Notes: generated by a model not told the origin, from the sequence alone. DNA of 64,000 nucleotides from Bacillota bacterium (GCA_019423125.1 JAHZBZ010000001.1:312751-376750); one strand, 5' to 3'. Numbered from the stretch's first letter, positions 40,378-48,682 are shown. Program-made: numbers and translations.

Positions 40378-40518
40378 TAACCAAAGAAAGGCCTGCCTTC
40401 GTCGAAGACAAGCCCCTGCAGTGTATCCCTCTTTGTTGTCACACATTTGCCCGGACGGGTATAAAGAGATACGACTTGCCGTTTCGTATCCCGTCCGGAA
40501 CTTCTCTCCTTGTGTGAC
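40378..40518 (-). ncRNA. Candidate minus-strand small RNA
   Basis: A minus-strand promoter with TTGAAA (40548-40553) and TATACT (40525-40530), 17 bp apart, points into a non-coding but highly structured stretch. Stems are GTCACACA/TGTGTGAC (40511-40518 with 40438-40445), enclosing a 9-bp CCGGACGGG/CCCGTCCGG and a 6-bp ATACGA/TCGTAT. A GC hairpin with T-rich tail follows near 40380-40412 and could terminate it. No ORF fits. It converges on hpf (raiA). Known raiA-associated RNA motifs and 6S RNA are comparisons worth making; the ends do not pair as in 6S. Confidence 0.55.
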
Positions 40519-40524
40519 GCAAAC

Positions 40525-40553
40525 AGTATACCACATTTTTCCAATAATTTCAA
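40525..40553 (-). promoter_or_regulatory. Promoter of candidate small RNA
   Basis: TTGAAA-N17-TATACT on the minus strand. The predicted transcript starts about 40518, at the first base of the closing stem. Confidence 0.65.
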
Positions 40554-40631
40554 GCGCATGAATATGTAAAATTATATTTTTTCTGTACCTTTCCGATAAA
40601 TTTTTTTGTGCGTTTTGCATACAATAGCGGT

Positions 40632-41456
40632 ATGACGGGAGCGGTCGGACACATGCGCGAGGCATACCGGAAAGTGCGCGCGGCTTTTGCCTATCTCACG
40701 GCAAAAAAATACACCACTCTGGCGGGGACGATGGCATTTTTCCTCGTCCTTTCTTTCGTGCCGTTTTTTTTCTGGCTCTCTCTTCTCTTCGGAAGACTCA
40801 ATATCGACTACACGCAGATCCTCGAACTCGAGATCTTCCGCGACGTCAAAGACCTCATCCTGTACTTTCGCGACGCGGCGCAGAGCGCGACGGGCAGTGC
40901 CTCCGTCATTCTGCTCGTGACCACGCTGTATTCCTCGACAAACCTGTTTTACCACATGCGCCGCAGCGGCGAGATCATTTACGAATGCCGCCGACGAAAG
41001 GGGAGCATCGTTCTGCGCCTCTCCGCGCTCGTGTTCATCTTCGTCGTCATGCTCCTGCTCGTGGGCGGCGTGCTTCTTTTTCTCGCAGGCAACGCCTTTC
41101 TCGCGCGGCTGTTTCCCTCCTTCGTCGCGCAGCTCGCCGTATACGCCCTTCTCGGCGTCGTGATGTTCGCGCTTCTTCTCATCCTCAACCTCTACATCTG
41201 TCCCTACCGCGTCGGCGTGGGCAATGTGATATGGGGGAGCCTGCTCACCCTTTTGCTCGGCGGGCTCGCCTCCTTTGGGTTTACGCTGTACACATCCTTC
41301 GGCTCGGCACAGAAGCTCTACGGCGCCGCCGTCTTTTTCATCCTGTTTCTCCTGTGGCTGTATGTACTCATGACATGTTTTGTCATCGGCGTCATCTTCA
41401 ACTGTCATCTGCTGGAACAGGACAAAAAAAGCCGTATTGTCCATAAAAAGTTCTAA
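40632..41456 (+). CDS. YihY/BrkB family membrane protein
   Basis: This is a 274-residue protein with six membrane segments and the family pattern (LAGTMAFFLVLSFVPFFF start region, GSLLTLLLGGLASFGF, and the YGAAVFFILFLLWLYV end). The family is common and of uncertain function; it is not RNase BN as once proposed. The ATG at 40632 is chosen over a GTG at 40608; neither has a strong Shine-Dalgarno. The C-terminus is basic. Confidence 0.88.
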   Translation: MTGAVGHMREAYRKVRAAFAYLTAKKYTTLAGTMAFFLVLSFVPFFFWLSLLFGRLNIDYTQILELEIFRDVKDLILYFRDAAQSATGSASVILLVTTLYSSTNLFYHMRRSGEIIYECRRRKGSIVLRLSALVFIFVVMLLLVGGVLLFLAGNAFLARLFPSFVAQLAVYALLGVVMFALLLILNLYICPYRVGVGNVIWGSLLTLLLGGLASFGFTLYTSFGSAQKLYGAAVFFILFLLWLYVLMTCFVIGVIFNCHLLEQDKKSRIVHKKF

Positions 41457-41461
41457 TTTGG

Positions 41462-41490
41462 TTGCATGGCGCGCGTGTTTGTTGTATAAT
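41462..41490 (+). promoter_or_regulatory. degV-apbE operon promoter
   Basis: TTGCAT (41462-41467) and TATAAT (41485-41490) are 17 bp apart, 46 bases before the degV start. Confidence 0.6.
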
Positions 41491-41536
41491 AAAATAGATC
41501 GGCACAGCCGATACGCTATACGAAAAAGGTGAAAAT

Positions 41537-42400
41537 ATGTATCAGCTCTTCTGCGATTCCAACTGCGAACTCTGGCATACCGCCGCAAAGGAATACGGTC
41601 TGAAGGTCATCTCCATGCCGTATGTGCTGGACGGGCAGGAGTACTATTACGACCTCGGCGAAAAGACGGATTTCGCCCATTTCTATGACCGCATGCGTGC
41701 GGGCTCCGTGCCGACCACATCGGCGATCAACGAACAGAACTACATCGACTATTTCGAGCCCGTGCTCAAAGAGGGGAAGGACATCTATTACATCACCTTC
41801 TCCCACAAGCTTTCGGCGACTTTCAACAGCATGGACCGCGCCATCGCGGCTCTCAAAGAGCAATATCCCGAGCGCGAGATCCGCACCTTCGACACCAAGT
41901 CCATCAGCCTCGGCGCAGGCTTTCAGGTGCGCTATGCCGCCGAAAAATACAAGGCGGGCGCCACGATGGACGAGCTGGACGAGTATCTGACCTCCCTGCG
42001 CGATCATACAGTCATCTATTTCATCGTCGACGATCTCGTCTATCTCAAGCGCGGCGGCAGGATCTCCGCCGTCACGGCGGCGCTCGGCACCATGCTCGGC
42101 ATCAAACCGATGATCTCCATCGTCCCCGACGGTTCGCTCAAGAGCGTCGGAAAGGTCAGAGGGAGCAAGCGCATCTTTGCGGAGTTCATCCGCATCATGC
42201 ACGAGCACAACTGCGACGTCAAAAATTACCGCGTCGAGATCCTGCAGGCGGACTGCCCCGAGACGGGCGAAGGGCTGAAACAGGCGATCAAAGAGGAGTT
42301 TGGCGAAGAGGTCGATGCCAACGTGCAGATCGTCGGCCCCGTCATTGCCGCGCACTGCGGCCCGGGCACGCTCGGCCTCATCTTCTACGGCGACAAGTGA
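41537..42400 (+). CDS. DegV family fatty-acid-binding protein
   Basis: This is a 287-residue DegV protein (family FakB), which binds a fatty acid and can present it to FakA kinase. Visible motifs include the start LFCDSNCEL (DSxxD/C site), SVPTTSAINEQNY, and the fatty-acid site region ISFSHKLSATFNS-like segment (TFSHKLSATF). No fakA is in the window. It overlaps the ApbE gene by four bases (GTGA). Confidence 0.92.
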   Translation: MYQLFCDSNCELWHTAAKEYGLKVISMPYVLDGQEYYYDLGEKTDFAHFYDRMRAGSVPTTSAINEQNYIDYFEPVLKEGKDIYYITFSHKLSATFNSMDRAIAALKEQYPEREIRTFDTKSISLGAGFQVRYAAEKYKAGATMDELDEYLTSLRDHTVIYFIVDDLVYLKRGGRISAVTAALGTMLGIKPMISIVPDGSLKSVGKVRGSKRIFAEFIRIMHEHNCDVKNYRVEILQADCPETGEGLKQAIKEEFGEEVDANVQIVGPVIAAHCGPGTLGLIFYGDK

Positions 42401-43620
42401 GCGTTGCGGGGGACAAATTGAAGCGCGTCCTGAGCACCCTCCTCGTCCTTATTTCGTTGTTTGCGCTCTTTGCAGGCTTTGCGGGCTTTGCGGGTTGTAC
42501 GGGGGAACAGGAACGGTATTTCGTCGAGTTTTCCCTCTCTGAAAATTTCTATGTGGACGGAGAGCCGCTCTCCTCGCGCGCACATACGGCGCTCGAGCGG
42601 GAGATCGGCGGGCTTTTGAATGAGATCGAGGACGCCGTCAGCGTCGAGCGCGGAGACAGCGACGTCTCGCGCATCAACGCCGCGGCGGCGGGCGAGGAAG
42701 TCGTCGTCTCCGACTGCACGTTTGAATTGCTCACGCTCGCAAAACAGTATTTCTCGCGCACGGGCGGCGCGTTTTCCGCCGCGCTGTACGGTCTGAGCGA
42801 ACTGTGGGGCTTTACGCCCGAATTTGAGGGGCGTTACACCCTTCCGCGGCCCGAGCCTTCGGAAGAAGAGATCTCTGCGGCGCTCTCCGCGAGCGATTTT
42901 GATGACATAGTTCTTCGCGAGGGCAACGTCGTCGTAAAGCGCAATGCGGACACGCGCATAGACCTCGGCGGCATTGCAAAGGGCTACATGAGCGACGCGG
43001 CGGCAGAGCTCATCCGCGCAAAATACGAGGGAAGTGCGCTGGACGGCTATCTCAAAGTGATGTCAAACACCGTTCTGTTCGGCGAAAATGCCGACAAGGG
43101 CAGGGGCTGGACAAGCTCGGTGGAGAACCCGCGCGTGCTCACGACGGGCGTGACCGAGGCGCTGTACGCGAAGGACCTTTCGGACGTCGCGATCAGCTGC
43201 AGCGCGGATACCTATCGCTTTTACGTCTACGACGGGCGCATCTATTCGCACATCATCGACGGGAGCACGGGAAAACCCTCTTCTAACGGGATAATCTGTA
43301 TCTGCGTCTTTGTGCCGCTCTCTGTTACGAATGCGGGCGCTGCGGCCGATGCGCTTTCCACGGCGGGATATTGCATGCCGCTTACGCAGGCGCTGGATCT
43401 GTATTCCTCTCTCGCGGAGGAGGGCGTCTCCGCCGTCGTGATCTGCGCGGATTTCAAATATTATGTGACGGGCGGAGCGGATATCCTCGGCCGCGAGGAG
43501 TTCGGTCAGACGGGCGAAGTCTTTGTGCGCGCAGAGATCGAAGACGCCTCCGACGACGTGATCGATTGTGAACAGGAACTCGAATACATCCGAAAGGTGG
43601 AAGAATACACGGCAAGATGA
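42397..43620 (+). CDS. apbE: FAD:protein FMN transferase (ApbE), lipoprotein
   Basis: This is a 407-residue extracellular flavin transferase that attaches FMN to Thr/Ser of target proteins. A signal peptide with lipobox FAGC (about residue 34) is followed by the ApbE core: VSRINAAAAGE, RIDLGGIAKGYMSD and HIIDGSTGKPS (Mg/FAD site). The GTG start overlaps degV. The C-terminus runs about 40 residues past the usual end with an acidic tail. It is coupled to a NusG-domain-II protein (ATGA overlap) and a Gx transporter, a neighbourhood seen with flavin-based extracellular electron transfer genes. Confidence 0.93.
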   Translation: MSVAGDKLKRVLSTLLVLISLFALFAGFAGFAGCTGEQERYFVEFSLSENFYVDGEPLSSRAHTALEREIGGLLNEIEDAVSVERGDSDVSRINAAAAGEEVVVSDCTFELLTLAKQYFSRTGGAFSAALYGLSELWGFTPEFEGRYTLPRPEPSEEEISAALSASDFDDIVLREGNVVVKRNADTRIDLGGIAKGYMSDAAAELIRAKYEGSALDGYLKVMSNTVLFGENADKGRGWTSSVENPRVLTTGVTEALYAKDLSDVAISCSADTYRFYVYDGRIYSHIIDGSTGKPSSNGIICICVFVPLSVTNAGAAADALSTAGYCMPLTQALDLYSSLAEEGVSAVVICADFKYYVTGGADILGREEFGQTGEVFVRAEIEDASDDVIDCEQELEYIRKVEEYTAR

Positions 43621-44048
43621 ACAGGGAAGAGAAGATAGACGCGATCAGAAAACAGAAATTGTTTGTACCGTGGGACGCGGCGGTTTTCGCGCTTGCGGCT
43701 GTTTTGATCGCGCTTTCTTTTCTCATCGCCTTTGCCTATGAAGGGCGGGAAGGGGACACCTTTTCCGTCTACTATGACAACGAAGTGATCTTCACGGCGC
43801 CGCTCAGCGAGGACGCCGTGTATCTGTTCGAGGAGAGAGACGGCAGGGGTACGGTCACGCTGTACGCGGGGCAGGAGACGGAGAACTACAACGTGATCGA
43901 GGTGAAGGACGGCAAGGTTTGTGTCTCGCATTCCGATTGTCCGGACGGCATCTGCCGCCTTCGCGGCGCGGTCTCTGCGGGAGAGATCGTGTGCCTGCCG
44001 CACGGATTCAAGATCAGCGTTGGGAGTGAAGGGGGGAGCGACGTATGA
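43617..44048 (+). CDS. NusG domain II-containing membrane protein
   Basis: This is a 143-residue protein with one N-terminal membrane segment (about 20-40) and an extracellular NusG-II-like beta domain containing YNVIEVKDGKV, SDCPDGICRL and VCLPHGFKI. The two Cys pairs in CPDGIC and the later Cys are typical. Related small proteins neighbour ApbE and Gx-transporter genes and are implicated in extracellular electron transfer loci of Firmicutes. It overlaps both neighbours by four bases. Confidence 0.9.
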   Translation: MNREEKIDAIRKQKLFVPWDAAVFALAAVLIALSFLIAFAYEGREGDTFSVYYDNEVIFTAPLSEDAVYLFEERDGRGTVTLYAGQETENYNVIEVKDGKVCVSHSDCPDGICRLRGAVSAGEIVCLPHGFKISVGSEGGSDV

Positions 44049-44560
44049 AGAGGACGGCAAAACGCCTTTCGATGCTGGCGGTCCTGCTCGCCGCGGCAAG
44101 CATCGTCTTTCTGATCGAATCGCTGATCCCGCCTCTGTTTCCGCTCGCGCCGTATGTCAAGATCGGGCTTGCGAATGTGTTTGTGCTCTTTGTCATCATC
44201 GTCTTCGGGCCTGCGGACGCGTTTTTGTTCGTGCTTGCAAAAAATCTTCTCACCGCACTGTTTGCGGGGTGGTACGCTTTCCCGTTCAACATCGCGGGGA
44301 GCGTCTGCGCGTATCTTGCGATGGCGGGAACGTATTGCCTGTTTTTTCCGAAGATCAGTCTCGTTTCGGTCAGCGTCCTGGGCGCGATCGTGAGCAACAT
44401 CGCGCGCACGGCAGTCGCCGCGGCGGTGCTCGAGGCGCCGTCTCTGTTCGTGCAGGTGCCGTTTGTCGCGATCTTCAGCACGGCGGCGGGCATTATTGTG
44501 GGAGTTTTGACCACTTTCTCGGTAAAATACCTGCCTGAAAGATTGACAAAAATCAAATAA
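44045..44560 (+). CDS. Gx transporter family / heptaprenyl diphosphate synthase component I-like
   Basis: This is a 171-residue membrane protein with five hydrophobic segments and the Gx/Hpre_diP_synt_I pattern (IPPLFPLAPYVKIGLANVFVL, KNLLTALFAGWY, FNIAGSVCAYLAM). The family resembles ECF-transporter S components and is thought to act on prenyl or quinone/flavin-related compounds. It is the last gene of the apbE cassette. Confidence 0.9.
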   Translation: MKRTAKRLSMLAVLLAAASIVFLIESLIPPLFPLAPYVKIGLANVFVLFVIIVFGPADAFLFVLAKNLLTALFAGWYAFPFNIAGSVCAYLAMAGTYCLFFPKISLVSVSVLGAIVSNIARTAVAAAVLEAPSLFVQVPFVAIFSTAAGIIVGVLTTFSVKYLPERLTKIK

Positions 44561-44584
44561 GAGTTTATAATAAATAAACGGAAT

Positions 44585-44676
44585 GCAGAGATGGCGGAGT
44601 GGTCGAACGCGCACGACTCGAAATCGTGTGTGCTCACAAAAGAGCACCAAGGGTTCAAATCCCTTTCTCTGCGCCA
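44585..44676 (+). tRNA. tRNA-Ser (CGA)
   Basis: The acceptor GCAGAGA/TCTCTGC, anticodon stem CACGA/TCGTG with loop CTCGAAA, a long variable arm and an encoded CCA identify tRNA-Ser(CGA). Confidence 0.95.
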
Positions 44677-44702
44677 CGTCGTCGGCACAAGACGAAATTT
44701 GC

Positions 44703-44735
44703 AAGAAGTCGGATTTTTCCGACTTCTTTGCTTTT
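44703..44735 (+). terminator. tRNA-Ser terminator
   Basis: AAGAAGTCGG/CCGACTTCTT is followed by TGCTTTT. Confidence 0.75.
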
Positions 44736-44799
44736 ACGTCTGTGCCTCCTCTTCCCAAAAATCTCGGGCTTTGCCCTGCGATTTTCGGGAGCCCTGAAG

Positions 44800-44833
44800 A
44801 GCCCGTCGCCGGATATGGCAGACGGGCTTTTTT
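44800..44833 (+). terminator. Second terminator hairpin downstream of tRNA-Ser
   Basis: AGCCCGTC/GACGGGCT is followed by TTTTT. It may end an unidentified short transcript or act as back-up. Confidence 0.6.
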
Positions 44834-44876
44834 GTATAAAGAAAACCCGCGGATAGTCCGCGGGTTCAAGAAAGGC

Positions 44877-45172
44877 TTTGCCGATGAACAAAAAAGAGCA
44901 GAAGAGAAGGCAATAACAATAAGGCAAAAAAGAGGAGGGAAAGCAAGGATAGAAAAACAAGCAGAAAATTAAAAAATAATGCACAATAATGAAAGAAGAG
45001 CGAAGTCATGGGGAAAAAATTAAGCAAAGGAAAAGCCCGTTTACGGGTAGCAAGTAACAATCGCATGACTGCCAGGTCGTCATAGGCGCGGCTTGCGCGC
45101 CGCTGGTATTATTAGGGCTAATAGCCCGAAACTGAAAAACCACCGGCTAAGCCGGTGGATATTTATTTGCAA
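44877..45172. mobile_element. Possible IS200/IS605-type remnant (no transposase)
   Basis: This non-coding stretch is purine-rich on its left and ends on the right with a string of short stems: GGCGCGG-CTT-GCGCGCC, GGGCT-AAT-AGCCC and CCACCGGCT-AAGCCGGTGG. Such subterminal hairpin series, in particular the last two, are typical of IS200/IS605 ends. There is no transposase or TnpB ORF. The call is tentative. Confidence 0.35.
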
Positions 45173-45180
45173 AAAATGCC

Positions 45181-45227
45181 GCGCGCGCCCTTGCAAACCT
45201 TTTCGTTTGCAAGGGCGCGCGCCTTTT
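45181..45227. terminator. Bidirectional terminator
   Basis: A long stem (GCGCGCGCCCTTGCAAAC with its complement) is followed by CCTTTTT. It lies at the end of the minus-strand XRE gene. Confidence 0.75.
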
Positions 45228-45231
45228 TACT

Positions 45232-45447
45232 TTATTTTTTCAGCTCCAGAATGTCGTCTGCCGAACAGTCGATCACTTCGCATAACTTTGCGAACGTCGT
45301 CAGCGAGGGCATGATCCTGCCCGAAAGGTATTGCGAAAGGGTGGGCTTGGATATGCCAAGCTCCTTTGCAATGCTGCTTTTCGTCTTTCCGCTGAGCAGA
45401 ATTTCTCTTTTCAGGTTTTCTTTTATTCTTTGTTCGAGCTCGCTCAT
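45232..45447 (-). CDS. Small XRE-family regulator
   Basis: This is a 71-residue helix-turn-helix protein (KSSIAKELGISKPTLSQYLSGR), a single-domain XRE member. It is divergent from the gene at 45570 and shares with it a control region holding two TTAGGT-N3-ACCTAA palindromes, so it likely represses itself and that gene. Confidence 0.9.
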   Translation of the reverse strand: MSELEQRIKENLKREILLSGKTKSSIAKELGISKPTLSQYLSGRIMPSLTTFAKLCEVIDCSADDILELKK

Positions 45448-45459
45448 GCCTTTATTATA

Positions 45460-45510
45460 TTAGGTTTTACCTAAAAAATACTTGACAATTAGGTGATACC
45501 TAACTATAAT
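45460..45510 (+). promoter_or_regulatory. Divergent control region with two palindromes
   Basis: TTAGGTTTTACCTAA (45460-45474) and TTAGGTGATACCTAA (45489-45503) flank and overlap a promoter TTGACA (45483-45488) / TATAAT (45505-45510, spacer 16). Centre-to-centre spacing is 29 bp. Confidence 0.85.
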
Positions 45511-45569
45511 AAAGAGGATAAAAATTACGGAGGAAGCCGTAAAATCCAAACACAAAGGAGAAGATAAAA

Positions 45570-46124
45570 GTGGCTAGAAAGAAATTTACAGTGCTTACGC
45601 GATCGATGCGGTCGTTTCTGTTCGACGGATGGCTTGTCAAGCTGACTATGAAGGGGTTCGGCTGGCACTATCAGGGCGATGAGGTAGAGGAGGAAGCGCG
45701 GGACGTCAAAGAGACGCGGTTTCACGAAACGTATGCGACGACGACGGTCCGCACGGAGACGAACCGAAAAAAATATTTGGAGTTCAACAGGGTCTCTCCC
45801 TATACATACAATGTTCTGTTCAACCTTACGGAACTGATCGGCAAAATATTCTTTTTCGTTCGGAACATCGTGCGCTATGTCGTCATCCCCCTCACGGCGT
45901 TGTGCCTTCTGGTCGGCATTCTCGGTCCTGCGGCGGGCATTCAGGATTCTCAGACGGGCTATTACATCGCGGCAGGGGTGGTCGGCGCATATGTCTTCGC
46001 GCTTGTCCTGCCTTCTCTGCTTTTGTCGGGGTTGGGATGTCTTTGGCGCAAGATTTTCAGGATCGAGGAAAAGTTGTGTGAGGAATTGCGAGCGAACGGC
46101 TATTCGGACGATCTGGACAAATAA
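45570..46124 (+). CDS. XRE-controlled membrane protein of unknown function
   Basis: This is a 184-residue protein from GTG 45570 after AAAGGAG. A soluble N-terminal third (ARKKFTVLTRSMRSF, then many Thr/Glu/Arg) is followed by two or three membrane segments (about 88-165) and a charged C-terminus. No family is recognised. Its only neighbour in regulation is the small XRE gene. The pair could be a stress-response or immunity switch, but that is inference. Confidence 0.7.
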   Translation: MARKKFTVLTRSMRSFLFDGWLVKLTMKGFGWHYQGDEVEEEARDVKETRFHETYATTTVRTETNRKKYLEFNRVSPYTYNVLFNLTELIGKIFFFVRNIVRYVVIPLTALCLLVGILGPAAGIQDSQTGYYIAAGVVGAYVFALVLPSLLLSGLGCLWRKIFRIEEKLCEELRANGYSDDLDK

Positions 46125-46127
46125 GAC

Positions 46128-46165
46128 AAAATGGAAGCGCGCTCTGCAGAGCGCGCTTCCATTTT
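46128..46165. terminator. Perfect 38-bp palindromic terminator
   Basis: AAAATGGAAGCGCGCTCTG and its exact complement meet with no loop. A and T runs on the ends serve both directions. Confidence 0.8.
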
Positions 46166-46223
46166 GTCATGAAAAAAGAGCCCGCGCAAAAGTCTGCCGC
46201 GCGTTCTCCTGCAAAAATGCAAA

Positions 46224-46249
46224 AAAGCGGCGCCCGCGGGCGCCGCTTT
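46224..46249 (-). terminator. glyQS terminator
   Basis: AAAGCGGCGCCCG/CGGGCGCCGCTTT is followed leftward by TTTTTTGCA on the minus strand. Confidence 0.75.
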
Positions 46250-46254
46250 GAGAT

Positions 46255-47634
46255 TCAGTGTTCGAGCGATTTTTCGATGTAAGCAGCCACCTCGTCGATG
46301 TCGAGACGGATCTGCGCCATCGTGTCGCGATCACGGACGGTGACCGTGTTGTTTTCCAGCGTGTCGAAGTCGATGGTGATGCAGTAGGGGGTGCCGATCT
46401 CGTCCTGACGGCGGTAGCGCTTGCCGATGGAGCCCGCTTCGTCGTAGGTGACCATGAACTTCTTGGCGAGTTTCTTGTACACCTCGCGCGCCTTCTCGGA
46501 GAGATTTTTCTGCAGAGGCAGAACGGCCGCCTTGTACGCCGCGAGCGCGGGGTGGAAGTGCATGACCGTGCGCACGTCGCCGCCCTCGAGCTCCTCTTCC
46601 TCATATGCCTCGCACAGCACGGCGAGCATGAGTCGGTCGGCGCCGATGGAGTACTCGACGACGTAGGGGATGAACTTTTCGCCCGTGGTCGGGTCGAGGT
46701 AGTTCATGTTCTTGCCCGAATATTCCTGGTGGCGGGAGAGGTCGTAATCGGTGCGGTCGTGGATGCCGTTGAGCTCGGACCAGCCGATGGGGAACAGGTA
46801 CTGGATGTCGCAGGCGGACTTTGCATAGTGCGCGAGCTTGTCGTGGTCCTTGAAGCGCAGGTGCTCTTCCTTGAACCCGAGCCCGAGCAGGAAGTTTCTC
46901 GCCTTCTGCTTGTATTCCTCGTAATACTGCAGGTCGGTGCCCTCTTTGCAGAACCACTGGTGCTCCATCTGTTCGAATTCGATGGTGCGGAAGATGAAGT
47001 TTCCGGGCGTGATCTCGTTGCGGAACGCCTTGCCGATCTGCGCGATGCCGAAGGGCACCTTTGCGCGGGTGGTGCGCTGTACGTTGAGGAAGTTGACGAA
47101 CTCGCCCTGCGCGGTCTCGGGGCGCAGGTAGATCTTGTTCTGGCTCTCGTCGGTGACGCCGCGCGAGGTCTCGAACATCAGGTTGAAGGTACGGATGGGC
47201 GTCCAGTTGTGCTTGCCGCAGTTGGGGCAGGCGACTTTATGCTCGGCGATGTACGCCTCCATCTCCTCGTTGGTCATCGTGTCGGGGTTGATCTTGCCCT
47301 TGGAATGCGCCTCGATCAGGTTGTCTGCGCGGAAGCGCGCCTTGCACTCCTTGCAGTCCATTTTGGGGTCGGTGAAAGAGGCGGTGTGACCGCTCGCTTC
47401 CCAGACGCGGGAGTTCATGAGGATCGCCGCGTCCACGCCGTAGGAGTTGTCGCTCTCCTGCACGAACTTTCTCCACCAAGCGCGCTTGATGTTGTTCTTG
47501 ATCTCGACGCCGACGGGGCCGTAGTCCCAGGTGTTTCCCATGCCGCCGTAGATCTCGCTGCCGGGGAAGATGATCCCGCGCGTCTTGCAAAGGTTGACGA
47601 TCTTCTCCATCGTCACTGCGTGTTTGTCAGACAT
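46255..47634 (-). CDS. glyQS: Glycine--tRNA ligase (single-chain, GlyQS/GRS1 type)
   Basis: This is a 459-residue class II synthetase charging tRNA-Gly, of the eukaryal/archaeal-type alpha2 class. Motifs include the start EKIVNLCKTRGIIFPGSEIYGG, motif 2 FRNEITPGNFIFRTIEFEQME, a Cys4 pair (CKEC, CPNC) and motif 3 GADRLMLAVL. Start chosen at MSDKHAV, with GAGGT upstream; four codons earlier another ATG exists. No T-box leader fits in the short upstream gap. Confidence 0.96.
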   Translation of the reverse strand: MSDKHAVTMEKIVNLCKTRGIIFPGSEIYGGMGNTWDYGPVGVEIKNNIKRAWWRKFVQESDNSYGVDAAILMNSRVWEASGHTASFTDPKMDCKECKARFRADNLIEAHSKGKINPDTMTNEEMEAYIAEHKVACPNCGKHNWTPIRTFNLMFETSRGVTDESQNKIYLRPETAQGEFVNFLNVQRTTRAKVPFGIAQIGKAFRNEITPGNFIFRTIEFEQMEHQWFCKEGTDLQYYEEYKQKARNFLLGLGFKEEHLRFKDHDKLAHYAKSACDIQYLFPIGWSELNGIHDRTDYDLSRHQEYSGKNMNYLDPTTGEKFIPYVVEYSIGADRLMLAVLCEAYEEEELEGGDVRTVMHFHPALAAYKAAVLPLQKNLSEKAREVYKKLAKKFMVTYDEAGSIGKRYRRQDEIGTPYCITIDFDTLENNTVTVRDRDTMAQIRLDIDEVAAYIEKSLEH

Positions 47635-47713
47635 AATGTACCTCAAATTGCGAAATTCTCTATTATTTTACTTTTTTCTCGCCGCAAAGTCAATGATTTG
47701 CGCGCCGCAATGC

Positions 47714-48577
47714 CTATATTTTTAGCTTTACGAACAGGAAAGGCGCCGCCGTCATCGCCGCAAACAGCGTGACGAAGTATTTGAGGAAGGAAAACCATTC
47801 TCCCTCGGGCAGAAGAAACTCCATGGGCAGGAAGGGCACGGCGGCGACGGCGGCGAGCACGAGCAGCCGCAGAAGCCTGTGCAGGTTGTTCTTCGTGTCG
47901 GCGAAGCGGATGAACCGCTCTTCGATCAGAAGCCCCGCGGCGGTCGCGAGTGTGATCGCGGAGATCTGAAACATCGAATGCGTCGCGGTGCGCGCGAAGA
48001 ACAGAAAGGGCACCGTCGCGAGCGCGACGCCGAGATAGACGTACAGCCGCGCCTTATATGCCTTTGCATAGATCAGCTGCCACAAAAAGGCGCAGGCGAC
48101 GCCGATCGCAAGCCCCGTGAGCACGTCGATGGGGTAATGCACGCCCAGATACAGCCGCGAGAGCATGACGAGCAGGGTGAACGCGGAAAAGAGCAGGACG
48201 GGCAGGAGCCTGCGCAGGCGCAGGGAGAGCGTCGAAAAGAACGCGCTCGTCGCCGTGGAGTGCCCGCTGGGGAAGGACATGTCCGCATCGAGGTCGAGGG
48301 TGGAAACGACGGCGTTGTCGATCTCCACGCGGGAGACGACCCCGTTCGCATAGGGGCGAAGGCGGCGCACGGCGCTCTTTGCGCAGGTGGTGACGCAGGA
48401 GGCGGTCATGACGGTCAGAAGCGCCTGTTCCCCCGTGTGCTTGCTGAAACAGATATAGACGATCGCGATGATCGCGGCGATGACGAGTTCCTCGCCCAGC
48501 GCGGTGAAGATCGCGAAGAAGACGTCCAGGAAGGGACAGCGTATCTTTTCGAGCGCCTGTAAGATGGCGGCGTCCAT
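47714..48577 (-). CDS. PAP2 superfamily phosphatase
   Basis: This is a 287-residue membrane phosphatase with the three PAP2 motifs: K-x6-RP (KSAVRRLRP), PSGH (FPSGHST) and SR-x5-H-x3-D (SRLYLGVHYPID). It probably dephosphorylates undecaprenyl pyrophosphate or a related lipid phosphate. The ATG at 48577 has GGAGGAA upstream. The C-terminal four hydrophobic segments are extra relative to minimal PAP2 enzymes. The promoter faces that of the next plus-strand gene. Confidence 0.93.
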   Translation of the reverse strand: MDAAILQALEKIRCPFLDVFFAIFTALGEELVIAAIIAIVYICFSKHTGEQALLTVMTASCVTTCAKSAVRRLRPYANGVVSRVEIDNAVVSTLDLDADMSFPSGHSTATSAFFSTLSLRLRRLLPVLLFSAFTLLVMLSRLYLGVHYPIDVLTGLAIGVACAFLWQLIYAKAYKARLYVYLGVALATVPFLFFARTATHSMFQISAITLATAAGLLIEERFIRFADTKNNLHRLLRLLVLAAVAAVPFLPMEFLLPEGEWFSFLKYFVTLFAAMTAAPFLFVKLKI

Positions 48578-48670
48578 AAAAAATTCCTCCGTGTGATGGA
48601 TTCCGCAAAAAATTATACCATAAATTTGCAAGCGCATACAACTTTTTTTGCGTTTGCCGCAATTTTATGT

Positions 48671-48676
48671 TATAAT
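48671..48676 (+). promoter_or_regulatory. -10 box directly before an ATG (leaderless start)
   Basis: TATAAT at 48671-48676 ends six bases before the ATG at 48683, so transcription should begin on or next to the start codon. A -35 element is weak (TTTGCG region near 48648). Confidence 0.5.
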
Positions 48677-48682
48677 ACCTTT

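Noticed and set aside
40378..40518. 6S RNA
   Set aside because: The 5' and 3' ends do not pair and there is no large central bubble, so I keep it as an unclassified RNA.
44877..45172. CRISPR array or TnpB-guide RNA locus
   Set aside because: There are no regularly spaced repeats and no tnpB ORF; only a series of different short stems is present.
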